Shown piece by piece: positions 1 through 5,972 of a DNA stretch of 8,170 nucleotides. Under the pieces are notes generated by a model. That model was not told the DNA's origin, ran no database searches, and saw nothing but the letters and a program-made list of their open reading frames with translations. Source of the DNA: an uncultured Clostridia bacterium (GTDB lineage Bacteria > Bacillota > Clostridia > Oscillospirales > CAG-272); assembly GCA_904501985.1 (NCBI GenBank), contig CAJGCT010000057.1, forward strand, positions 1 to 8,170, given 5' to 3'. Both the position numbers and the translations under genes were made by a program. Positions within the stretch are counted from its first letter, which is position 1, and each line of letters starts with the position of its first letter.

Positions 1-1038
1 ACTAAAGAGATCGATGAGCGTCTTAAGGTCGTTGAAACGCAGTTTACATCTATAATGCTTGGACTTCCCAATCTTCCCGATACCGACCTTCTTGAAGGCG
101 GTAAGGAGAATAATCAGGCTCTTCGCTTCTTTGGTGAGCCTAAGGTCTTTGATTTTGAGCCTAAGAATCACGTTGATCTTTGTACAGATCTCGGTCTTAT
201 CGACTATAAGCGCGGCGCAAAGCTTTCAGGCGCTGGATTTTGGATCTATCGCGGAATGGGCGCGCGTCTTGAATGGGCGCTTCTTAACTACTTTATAGAT
301 ACGCACCTTTCAAACGGCTACGAGCTCGTTTTGGTTCCTCATATGCTTGGCTATGAGTGCGGTCTTACCGCAGGTCAGTTCCCCAAGTTTGCAGATGACG
401 TTTACTGGCTCGAAAACGCAGAGGATGAGCGCCGCCGCTTTATGCTTCCCACCGCGGAAACAGCTCTCGTAGCTCTCCACCGCGACGAGATACTCACCGA
501 AGCTGATCTTCCCAGAAAATACATCAGCTACACTCCTTGCTTCCGCCGCGAGGCAGGCTCCTACCGTGCAGATGAGCGCGGTATGGTACGCGGACATCAG
601 TTCAACAAGGTAGAGATGGTACAGTACACAAAGCCCGAGGATTCCGACGATGCATTTGCAGAGCTTGTAGGCAAGGCAGAGGCTCTCGTTTCCGGTCTCG
701 GCTTCCATTTCCGCACAGTTAAGCTTGCGGCAGAGGACTGCTCCGCTTCCATGGCTCGCACATACGATATCGAGATTCACATTCCGTCCATGGACGGCTA
801 CAAGGAGGTTTCCTCTGTATCCAACGCCCGTGACTATCAGGCACGCCGCGGTCAAATGCGCTTCAAGAGAGAATCCACCGGTAAGATAGAGTTCGTACAC
901 ACTCTCAACGGCTCCGGTCTTGCTACAAGCCGTATTCTTCCTGCTATCGTTGAGCAGAATCAGCAGGCAGACGGAAGCGTGGTTGTTCCCGAAGTGCTGA
1001 GAAAGTACCTCGGATGCGATATCATCAAAAAGGACTGA
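1..1038 (+). CDS. serS: Seryl-tRNA synthetase, 3' part (5' end outside window)
   Basis: Class II aminoacyl-tRNA synthetase that charges tRNA-Ser with serine in the cytoplasm. The frame is open from base 1: the first 18 codons before the Met at 55 read as the end of the N-terminal coiled-coil arm, so the true start lies upstream and the Met at 55 is internal. The class II core is intact. Motif 2 is at about 532-624, with TPCFRREAGSYRADERG followed by HQFNKVEM. Motif 3 is at about 904-1005, with HTLNGSGLATSRILPAIVE followed by a QQADGSVVVPEVLRKYLG tail. Both are hallmarks of SerRS. The motif 2 loop differs from the common bacterial GSAGRDTRGLIRVHQF form, pointing to a divergent SerRS clade, which I believe also occurs in other Clostridia. 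The gene ends with TGA and is followed by a hairpin, then a same-strand unknown gene. Family identity is certain; whether it is the only SerRS of the cell cannot be seen. Confidence 0.96.
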   Translation, partial: TKEIDERLKVVETQFTSIMLGLPNLPDTDLLEGGKENNQALRFFGEPKVFDFEPKNHVDLCTDLGLIDYKRGAKLSGAGFWIYRGMGARLEWALLNYFIDTHLSNGYELVLVPHMLGYECGLTAGQFPKFADDVYWLENAEDERRRFMLPTAETALVALHRDEILTEADLPRKYISYTPCFRREAGSYRADERGMVRGHQFNKVEMVQYTKPEDSDDAFAELVGKAEALVSGLGFHFRTVKLAAEDCSASMARTYDIEIHIPSMDGYKEVSSVSNARDYQARRGQMRFKRESTGKIEFVHTLNGSGLATSRILPAIVEQNQQADGSVVVPEVLRKYLGCDIIKKD

Positions 1039-1054
1039 TTACAAACGATAAATG

Positions 1055-1081
1055 CGGCAGGGATAACACTATTCCCTGCCG
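1055..1081 (+). other. Stem-loop downstream of serS
   Basis: A perfect 9-bp inverted repeat, CGGCAGGGA (1055-1063) and TCCCTGCCG (1073-1081), encloses a 9-base loop 16 bases after the serS stop. No T-tract follows on the plus strand (the next bases are GTCCATCCGAATAAAAG), so it is not a canonical intrinsic terminator. It may be a weak terminator, a 3'-end stabiliser or a processing site between serS and the two downstream genes. Confidence 0.5.
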
Positions 1082-1129
1082 TCCATCCGAATAAAAGAAG
1101 CTTTCGCAAAGCGAAATACAGGTGATTAA

Positions 1130-1678
1130 ATGGAATTTTTTGAATCGCTGCGGAATTCCCTCGGTGCGCTCATTGGTCAGCGCGTTGAGCTTGGGAATAA
1201 TTCCGTAACAACCTTAAACATCATCGTGTGGTCACTTTTTATCGGTTTTATTATAGCTTTAGGCATATCTGTTTACAACAGGCTGGTTTTAGGCTCTGTA
1301 ATCGCAAAGCTTAAAGGGAAAGAGGCATTTTCCGAGGATGCGGCACTGACTGCAAAAGAGCTTGGATTCTCCGGGCCGCTTGTACGCCTTGCACTGCGCA
1401 AAAACGGCACATTCAGGCGTATAGTCCGCATGAGGGGCGACACAGAGGCGGTTATGTGTAACGACAGCTTTGCAGATGCCCGTTTCTACCTGCCACAGGA
1501 AAACATCCGCAGAGCTGAGACTGTCTACGGCAAATCCGGACTTACCGCAGGCAATGTTCTCTTGTCTATAGCCGCATTTTTTGCTTTAGCCATTGTGGCG
1601 TTTATAATTATTCCGGAGCTTATACAGATGCTCTCAAACTTTATCTCCACCATAGCTCCAAGAAGTAATATTATTTGA
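1130..1678 (+). CDS. Two-pass membrane protein of unknown function
   Basis: 182 residues; I do not recognise the family. Hydrophobic segments at about residues 29-48 (NIIVWSLFIGFIIALGISVY) and 142-163 (NVLLSIAAFFALAIVAFIII) look like two membrane helices. They enclose a polar domain of about 90 residues rich in Arg and Lys (for example RKNGTFRRIVRMRG at 90-103), which the positive-inside rule would place in the cytoplasm. The N-terminal 28 residues form a short amphipathic stretch. The start ATG has AGGTGA five bases upstream (1120-1124). A small hairpin, TTTCGC/GCGAAA (1102-1116), lies just before this site. The stop is 19 bp before the MORN-repeat gene, so the two are probably co-transcribed. 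The ORF is supported by its ribosome site, composition and membrane segments; function is open, perhaps a scaffold or partner of the MORN protein. Confidence 0.85.
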   Translation: MEFFESLRNSLGALIGQRVELGNNSVTTLNIIVWSLFIGFIIALGISVYNRLVLGSVIAKLKGKEAFSEDAALTAKELGFSGPLVRLALRKNGTFRRIVRMRGDTEAVMCNDSFADARFYLPQENIRRAETVYGKSGLTAGNVLLSIAAFFALAIVAFIIIPELIQMLSNFISTIAPRSNII

Positions 1679-1697
1679 TAACGAGGGACTGTTTTAT

Positions 1698-2546
1698 ATG
1701 AATTACGGACAAACAACAAAAAGAACCAAGCGCCGCAGTTCTTTCAGCATTTTTCTGACAATCGTCATAATCGCGGCAATTGCCGTGGGAATCGCCGCCG
1801 CAATGCTGTATTTCTCCGGCATACGCTATATCAAGCTTCCCACCGAGGACGGCGGCACTGTCAAATATTTCGGCAGAGTAAACGAAGACGGAAATCCTGT
1901 TTCCGGCAAGCTCTACTATTCGAACGGACTCACCGCCGAGATCGACCCCGACACCAATACCGTCAAATATTCAAACGGAGACGTGTATGTGGGAGGGCTT
2001 GATTCCCTTTACCGCCACGGTCAGGGTACGCTCACCTATGCGTCAGGCGACATATACTCCGGCTCATTCGACCATGACAGCATCACCGGATACGGAAGAT
2101 ACACCTTTGCCGGCGGTGATGTATATGAGGGATATCTTGTTGGTGGCAAAAAAGAGGGTCAGGGCACATATTCTTGGGCAGACGGCTCCTCTTACACCGG
2201 TAATTTCGCAAATGACCTGAAAAACGGCGAGGGCACCTACACATGGTCGGACGGTTCTTCCTACACCGGCACATATGTAAACGAGCTTAAAGAAGGTCAG
2301 GGTACATATTCCTTTGCCAACGGCGACAAGTATATCGGCGAGTTCAAGGCGGATATGCGCAGCGGTAAGGGCACATACTATTGGTCGAGCGGCGACACGT
2401 ACGAGGGTGAGTTTGCCGATAATAAGATGCACGGAAACGGTAAATACACCTGGACCAGCGGCAGAGTTTTCGAGGGTATGTTTGAAAACGGCAAAATTGT
2501 AAGAAGTGATGACGAAAACAGTGACACTGTAGGTACAGTACAGTAA
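1698..2546 (+). CDS. Membrane-anchored MORN-repeat protein
   Basis: 282 residues. A basic N-terminus (KRTKRRSS) precedes one hydrophobic helix at about 17-40, which fits a signal anchor with the rest of the protein outside the cell. From residue 92 the chain is built of 23-residue MORN repeats of the pattern x-x-G-D-x-Y-x-G-x-F...GxGTYxW: seven complete repeats (92-114, 115-137, 138-160, 161-183, 184-206, 207-229, 230-252) and a partial eighth (253-267). A polar acidic tail (residues 271-282) ends the protein. MORN repeats form beta-hairpin stacks used in protein-protein or membrane contacts; the role here is unknown. The ribosome site GAGGGA (1683-1688) lies nine bases before the ATG. The gene follows the two-TM protein gene by 19 bp and its TAA runs into a strong terminator. 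The pair may act as a surface or envelope complex (inference). Confidence 0.92.
   Translation: MNYGQTTKRTKRRSSFSIFLTIVIIAAIAVGIAAAMLYFSGIRYIKLPTEDGGTVKYFGRVNEDGNPVSGKLYYSNGLTAEIDPDTNTVKYSNGDVYVGGLDSLYRHGQGTLTYASGDIYSGSFDHDSITGYGRYTFAGGDVYEGYLVGGKKEGQGTYSWADGSSYTGNFANDLKNGEGTYTWSDGSSYTGTYVNELKEGQGTYSFANGDKYIGEFKADMRSGKGTYYWSSGDTYEGEFADNKMHGNGKYTWTSGRVFEGMFENGKIVRSDDENSDTVGTVQ
1971..2498 (+). repeat. MORN repeat array, 69-bp period
   Basis: Seven full in-frame 69-bp units and a 45-bp partial unit encode the MORN repeats. Spacing is exact, with no insertion or deletion between units. The protein pattern is more conserved than the DNA: the closest pair (2178-2246 and 2247-2315, both starting with DGSSYTG) differs at many codon positions. 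This argues against very recent expansion by slippage or recombination. Confidence 0.9.
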
Positions 2547-2580
2547 AAAAATCTCGCCTCTTTTGGAGGCGAGATTTTTT
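2546..2580. terminator. Bidirectional intrinsic terminator between convergent genes
   Basis: A perfect 15-bp stem, AAAAAATCTCGCCTC (2546-2560) with GAGGCGAGATTTTTT (2566-2580), has a 5-base loop. The A-tract and T-tract flanks give a U-run on either strand, so it can end both the MORN gene (plus) and the RNHCP gene (minus). The stop codon of each gene touches or lies in an arm (2544-2546 and 2579-2581), leaving no spare intergenic sequence. Confidence 0.93.
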
Positions 2581-2908
2581 ACATTTTTCCTGCTGTAAGC
2601 TTTATAAGCAGGTTTATATCGTCCGGCTGAACCTTGGCAGGATAAGCCGCTTTATTTCTTACCGTAGCTCCGCATTTTTCACAGCGGTAAACTATTATAT
2701 ATCCCTTTTTGGGGTCTGGAAGCACCTGTACGGGTCTGAGCATTCCAAGACAGTCGTTTGCTCTGTCTCCGGGATTTATGTCTATATGAATGGAGCACAG
2801 GCACTTTGGACAGTGATCGCGGGAGGTAACACCAAGCGGCTTCACCTCAAATCCGCAATTTTTACATATAAATCCACTGTCATTTTTTTGAAATCTTTTT
2901 TCTTCCAT
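2579..2908 (-). CDS. RNHCP-type zinc-ribbon protein
   Basis: 109 residues, matching the small RNHCP domain family, whose function is unknown. The core signature is seen as SRDHCPKCLCSIHIDINPGD (residues 29-48) followed by RANDCLGMLRPV; the name-giving RNHCP is here RDHCP. Cysteines are placed for zinc binding: C15-x2-C18 (ICKNCG), C33-x2-C36 and C76-x2-C79 (RCEKCG), with C38 and C53 also present. This suggests two zinc knuckles in a single small cytoplasmic protein; nucleic acid binding is possible but unproven. The start ATG (2906-2908) has GAGGA about ten bases upstream (2918-2922 on the plus strand). It is a monocistronic gene, divergent from the secreted protein gene and convergent with the MORN gene. 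It has no visible functional link to its neighbours. Confidence 0.9.
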   Translation of the reverse strand: MEEKRFQKNDSGFICKNCGFEVKPLGVTSRDHCPKCLCSIHIDINPGDRANDCLGMLRPVQVLPDPKKGYIIVYRCEKCGATVRNKAAYPAKVQPDDINLLIKLTAGKM

Positions 2909-2928
2909 GTTAGTTTATCCTCAATTTT

Positions 2929-2958
2929 TTGAATATTTTTATTATCCCGTGAGATAAT
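2929..2958 (+). promoter_or_regulatory. Candidate sigma-A-type promoter for the small secreted protein gene
   Basis: TTGAAT (2929-2934) and GATAAT (2953-2958), spaced 18 bp apart, resemble -35 and -10 boxes (4/6 and 5/6 matches to TTGACA and TATAAT). They would start transcription near 2965, about 27 bases before the ATG. The call rests on pattern only. The -10 box lies inside the right arm of a palindrome. Confidence 0.4.
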
Positions 2959-2960
2959 AA
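2939..2960. promoter_or_regulatory. Palindrome overlapping the candidate promoter
   Basis: TTATTATC (2939-2946) and GATAATAA (2953-2960) form a perfect 8-bp inverted repeat around a 6-base centre (CCGTGA). It lies in the 82-bp region between the divergent RNHCP and secreted protein genes. It could be an operator for a dimeric regulator, or two symmetrical -10-like GATAAT boxes serving both directions. AT-richness makes chance possible. Confidence 0.4.
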
Positions 2961-2991
2961 GTCCGAAGCATAAAGAAAGGATTGTTTTAAA

Positions 2992-3486
2992 ATGAAAAAT
3001 TCATTATGCAGAAAGCTTATTTTATGTGCGGCATCAATAGCCGTTATCTTTTCGATTATGACTGTATCAGCATCCGCAATGGGATTCAGTGCCGGAATTG
3101 CAAGAGACGGAAGCAACAATTCAAGTAATACCAACGCCGATTCCAATACCGGTAACAGTTCATCCGGTGACAACGGAATGATGGGTGGTGGCACAGCCGG
3201 AAATGACGGAAACATTGACAGCGGTACAGACGGCTTTATTGATGAAAACTCCGGCACAGGTGAATTTGCCGATGAAAACACTACAAACGGTGATAATTCA
3301 AGGGAAAACGGTAAAAACACATCCAATTCCCCTGTTGAGTCTGCGGTTGACAACGTAGTTACCGATGGTGAAAATGCGGTAGAAGAAGTAACAGGCGGTA
3401 TGAGTGTATGGGGAATCGTTATAGCAGTAGTTATAATAGCCGCTGTTGCCGCTCTCCTTTTCGCTCTTTTCTCAGGCAAAAAGTAA
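2992..3486 (+). CDS. Small secreted low-complexity protein with C-terminal membrane anchor
   Basis: 164 residues; no family recognised. Residues 1-29 form a signal peptide: basic start (MKNSLCRK), hydrophobic core, and a VSASA cleavage site after Ala29. Residues about 31-137 are low complexity, rich in Gly, Asn, Ser, Asp and Thr and net acidic, with few hydrophobic residues, so probably unfolded and exposed. Residues about 139-160 (VWGIVIAVVIIAAVAALLFA) are a membrane helix, ending in FSGKK as a short basic stop-transfer tail. There is no LPxTG motif, so a type I membrane protein exposed outside is expected rather than a sortase substrate. AAAGAAAGGA at 2972-2981 serves as ribosome site. A hairpin terminator follows directly. 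A long open frame on the other strand (2910-3479) is its shadow. Function unknown. Confidence 0.85.
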   Translation: MKNSLCRKLILCAASIAVIFSIMTVSASAMGFSAGIARDGSNNSSNTNADSNTGNSSSGDNGMMGGGTAGNDGNIDSGTDGFIDENSGTGEFADENTTNGDNSRENGKNTSNSPVESAVDNVVTDGENAVEEVTGGMSVWGIVIAVVIIAAVAALLFALFSGKK

Positions 3487-3490
3487 AACT

Positions 3491-3534
3491 AAAGAGGCTG
3501 TTTTTGCGAAGCTTGACAGCCTCTTTTTTATTTT
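3491..3534. terminator. Intrinsic terminator between secreted protein gene and mnmE
   Basis: AAAGAGGCTGT (3491-3501) and ACAGCCTCTTT (3516-3526) form a perfect 11-bp stem with a 14-base loop. The plus strand continues with T-runs (TTTTTTATTTT, 3524-3534), a strong terminator for the secreted protein gene. In the other direction the hairpin is followed by TTTAGTTTTAC, so it may also end mnmE, whose stop (3528-3530) lies within the T-run. Confidence 0.9.
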
Positions 3535-4919
3535 CCTACACAGAATCGGTGGAAAATTCCGTCTACTATTTCTTCTGTAACTCTTCGCCCGTCAAGCTCA
3601 GACAGCTCTGAAAGTGCCGCTTCAAGATCAAAGCCTGCCATGTCGGAGGTGTCTCCCTGTTTAAGTGTCACGATGGCATTCTTAACATAGTCAAGCGCAC
3701 GTGTTACGGATGCATTCTGCCTTGCATTTGTAATGACGGCATAGCTGTTGTAATCTATTTCACCGTCTATATACAGTTTTTCGATTATTTCTTTAAGGTT
3801 TTTAACGCCGCTTACAGCATCATCTTCCGCTGCGGCAGATATTTCAACAATCTGTGTAAAACCGCATTCTGAAAGGCAATTTTTATCAAATTCAGTCTCC
3901 ATATCGCTTTTGTTGAGAACAGCAATCTTAGGACAGCCGAGGGGACTCAGCTTTTTTATTATATCCTCGTCCTCGGAGTCAATTTTACGGGAAAGATCAA
4001 ATACCGCAAGGATAAGCTCAGCTTCCCCCATCATTTTAAGCGATCTTTCAACACCGATGCGCTCAACCGCATCATTTGATTCACGTATTCCCGCTGTGTC
4101 GCAAAGACGGAGCATTACCCTGCCGCATACGATGCTTTCCTCTATGGTATCACGGGTAGTTCCGGCAATGTCGGTGACAATAGCTCTTTCGCGCCCTAAA
4201 AGACGGTTTAAAAGCGATGATTTACCCGTGTTGGGCTTTCCTACTATGACAGTTTTAATGCCCTCACAGACCGCTTTTCCCACGCGGTAGGAGGATTTAA
4301 GGTCGCATAATTCCTTTTCTATGGAGTAAAGCTCCTCTAAAACCTCGGATTCCGAAAGCTCAGCCAAATCTTCATCCGGAAAATCCACATTTGCGTATAC
4401 TCCGGTTACTATTGTCTTAAGCTTCTCATAAAGGCTGTCCACTCTGCGTGTCATTGTTCCCTTTTCCTGTGAGGACGCAAGCCACATCTGTTCTTCACTT
4501 TCGGCATCTATCAGCATTCCCACAGCCTCTGCCTGGGAAAGGGACAGCTTGCCGTTTATAAATGCACGGCGTGTAAACTCTCCGGCACCTGCCTGACGTG
4601 CACCGCATTCGAATGCCGCTTCAAGTACCTTTTCTGTTACTATAATTCCGCCGTGACAGCTTATCTCCGCAACATCCTCGCCGGTATATGAGTGAGGGGC
4701 AGAAAATACCGTACACATACCGTCATCAATGCGCACACCGCCCTTTATAATGTCGCCGTACACACATTCATTCGGTTTTATTTCGGTTATTCTCTTACCG
4801 CTTGCCGGACGGAACATCATATCGGCAATCTTATGCGCACCCTCACCGGATATGCGTATGACCGCAATTCCGCCTCTGCCGTAAGCGGTGGAAACGGCGG
4901 CTATTGTATCGTTTATCAT
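3528..4919 (-). CDS. mnmE: tRNA modification GTPase MnmE (TrmE)
   Basis: 463 residues, a typical full-length MnmE. With MnmG it installs the 5-carboxymethylaminomethyl group (or its aminomethyl relative) on wobble uridine 34 of certain tRNAs, using a tetrahydrofolate one-carbon unit. The N-terminal folate-binding domain (residues about 1-118) is followed by a helical domain split around an inserted G domain. G-domain motifs are intact: P-loop GKPNTGKSS (227-235), K-loop GTTRD (253-257), DTAG (274-277) and NKSD (336-339). The C-terminus ends in FCVGK (459-463), carrying the catalytic cysteine. The start ATG is preceded by GGAGGT eight bases upstream (4928-4933). It is the last gene of the minus-strand block. 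A terminator-like hairpin lies between jag and its ribosome site. mnmG, a common neighbour, is absent downstream. Confidence 0.98.
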   Translation of the reverse strand: MINDTIAAVSTAYGRGGIAVIRISGEGAHKIADMMFRPASGKRITEIKPNECVYGDIIKGGVRIDDGMCTVFSAPHSYTGEDVAEISCHGGIIVTEKVLEAAFECGARQAGAGEFTRRAFINGKLSLSQAEAVGMLIDAESEEQMWLASSQEKGTMTRRVDSLYEKLKTIVTGVYANVDFPDEDLAELSESEVLEELYSIEKELCDLKSSYRVGKAVCEGIKTVIVGKPNTGKSSLLNRLLGRERAIVTDIAGTTRDTIEESIVCGRVMLRLCDTAGIRESNDAVERIGVERSLKMMGEAELILAVFDLSRKIDSEDEDIIKKLSPLGCPKIAVLNKSDMETEFDKNCLSECGFTQIVEISAAAEDDAVSGVKNLKEIIEKLYIDGEIDYNSYAVITNARQNASVTRALDYVKNAIVTLKQGDTSDMAGFDLEAALSELSELDGRRVTEEIVDGIFHRFCVGK

Positions 4920-4933
4920 ATGCCCTTACCTCC

Positions 4934-4976
4934 AAAATCAAAATTATCGCATCGGAGAACCCGATGCGATAATTTT
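4934..4976 (-). terminator. Terminator or attenuator hairpin between jag and mnmE
   Basis: AAAATTATCGCATCGG (4940-4955) and CCGATGCGATAATTTT (4961-4976) form a perfect 16-bp stem with a 5-base loop, starting six bases after the jag stop. On the minus strand the hairpin ends in AATTTTGATTTT, a U-rich tail that runs straight into the mnmE Shine-Dalgarno GGAGGT (4928-4933). It is a strong intrinsic terminator candidate for the rpmH-jag transcript. mnmE would then depend on read-through or an unseen internal promoter. Confidence 0.8.
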
Positions 4977-4982
4977 ATCTGT

Positions 4983-5924
4983 TTAGTTATCGGCATCGCC
5001 CTCGGATGAGGTGTCGCCAAGGATGCTGTTTATGTACTCGTCGAAGTCTTTGAATTTCTTCTGAGGCTCTCTTGCCGATTTTTCTTTAGAGCCGTAGGTA
5101 GATATGAGATCGGACAATTCCTCCGCGCTCATCTTTTCGCCGTCGTCATACATAGGTGCCGCCGGCTTCTTGTTTTCGCTCTTAGAAGATGCTCTTGCAC
5201 CGTCGCGGCGTCTGTCGGAACGTCTGTCAGAGCGTCTAGAGGATCTGTCGCCTCTCCCGTCGCCTTTACGTGCAGGTACGCTGAATCCTGCGCTTTCAAG
5301 ATAGATAACTACCCTGCGTCCGCTGTCAACTCCAACGGAGTTGGTGGATACGCCCTCGATTCCCTGAATCTCGGAGTGAATTATGCGGCGCTCGTAGGGA
5401 GACATAGGCTCAAGCATAACGCTCTTGCCGGTCTTAGCCACCTTAGCCGCCATTCGGCGTGCGAGGGTGCGAAGTGTAGCTTCGCGCTTTGCACGGTAAT
5501 TCTCTACATCGACGGTTATGTGCACATAGTCACGGGATTCGTCCTCTTCCCTCTTGTTTGCGGCAAGATTGGTAAGATACTGAAGCGCTTCAAGTGTGTC
5601 TCCGTGATGTCCTATAAGAACACCTGCTTCCTCACCTACTATGCTTATTTCTCTGTCGCTTTTCTTTGAAGCGGTCATGCTGACCTCTGCGGTTATTTCC
5701 ATATCGGAAAGCAGAGTGTCGATAAATTCTTTTGCAACTACCTCGCCGGCAATAGTTCTCTGAACCTTGATTTTTGCAGGAGTTCCGCCAATTCCGAGAA
5801 AACCGGATTTTTCCTGCTCTATAACTTCATATACGAGCTGATCTTTTTCAATTCCCAGCTCCTCTGCCGCCTGCGATATTGCAAGCTCAACTGTTTTGCC
5901 GGTAAATATTACTTCCTGTTTCAC
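4983..5924 (-). CDS. jag: Jag/KhpB KH-R3H RNA-binding protein
   Basis: 313 residues; an RNA-binding protein often encoded beside yidC and linked in Firmicutes to cell envelope growth and sporulation-related processes. Domains in order: Jag-N (about 1-52, with GKTVELAI and SGFLGIGG); a linker; a KH domain (about 75-140, with the RNA-binding GXXG loop as LIGHHGDTLEALQYL at 103-117); an R3H domain (about 141-210, with EPMSPYERRIIH at 172-183). After residue 219 comes an extra C-terminal tail of about 95 residues: Arg/Ser/Asp-rich (227-241), then mixed-charge, ending acidic. The start is GTG at 5924, because an in-frame TGA at 5934-5936 rules out anything further upstream; the MKQEVIFTGKTVE start matches the family. 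AGGAAAGGG (5938-5946) is 13 bases upstream, a rather long spacing. It follows yidC by 48 bp. Confidence 0.96.
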   Translation of the reverse strand: MKQEVIFTGKTVELAISQAAEELGIEKDQLVYEVIEQEKSGFLGIGGTPAKIKVQRTIAGEVVAKEFIDTLLSDMEITAEVSMTASKKSDREISIVGEEAGVLIGHHGDTLEALQYLTNLAANKREEDESRDYVHITVDVENYRAKREATLRTLARRMAAKVAKTGKSVMLEPMSPYERRIIHSEIQGIEGVSTNSVGVDSGRRVVIYLESAGFSVPARKGDGRGDRSSRRSDRRSDRRRDGARASSKSENKKPAAPMYDDGEKMSAEELSDLISTYGSKEKSAREPQKKFKDFDEYINSILGDTSSEGDADN

Positions 5925-5972
5925 AGCAGTTTTTCATCCCTTTCCTAATAAGATTTTTTACTTTTTTATTAT

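Noticed and set aside
310..900. 196-residue open frame on the minus strand inside serS
   Set aside because: It is antisense to the conserved catalytic core of SerRS; its long open length is a by-product of serS codon use.
2064..2432. 122-residue minus-strand open frame within the MORN gene
   Set aside because: It is a shadow of the repeat array: the 69-bp period gives a repeating antisense frame with no start signals or family likeness.
1971..2498. Tandem repeats as a possible CRISPR or satellite array
   Set aside because: The units are in-frame protein repeats with no invariant DNA repeat and no spacers; DNA similarity between units is modest.
2931..2990. Minus-strand promoter for the RNHCP gene using the GATAAT in the left palindrome arm
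   Set aside because: No acceptable -35 box is found 16-18 bp upstream on the minus strand, so only the palindrome itself is reported.
2910..3479. 189-residue open frame on the minus strand opposite the secreted protein gene
   Set aside because: It has no ribosome site, overlaps the rightward gene almost fully, and its Pro/Ser/Leu-rich composition mirrors the low-complexity plus-strand gene. The plus frame has a signal peptide, membrane helix, Shine-Dalgarno and terminator.
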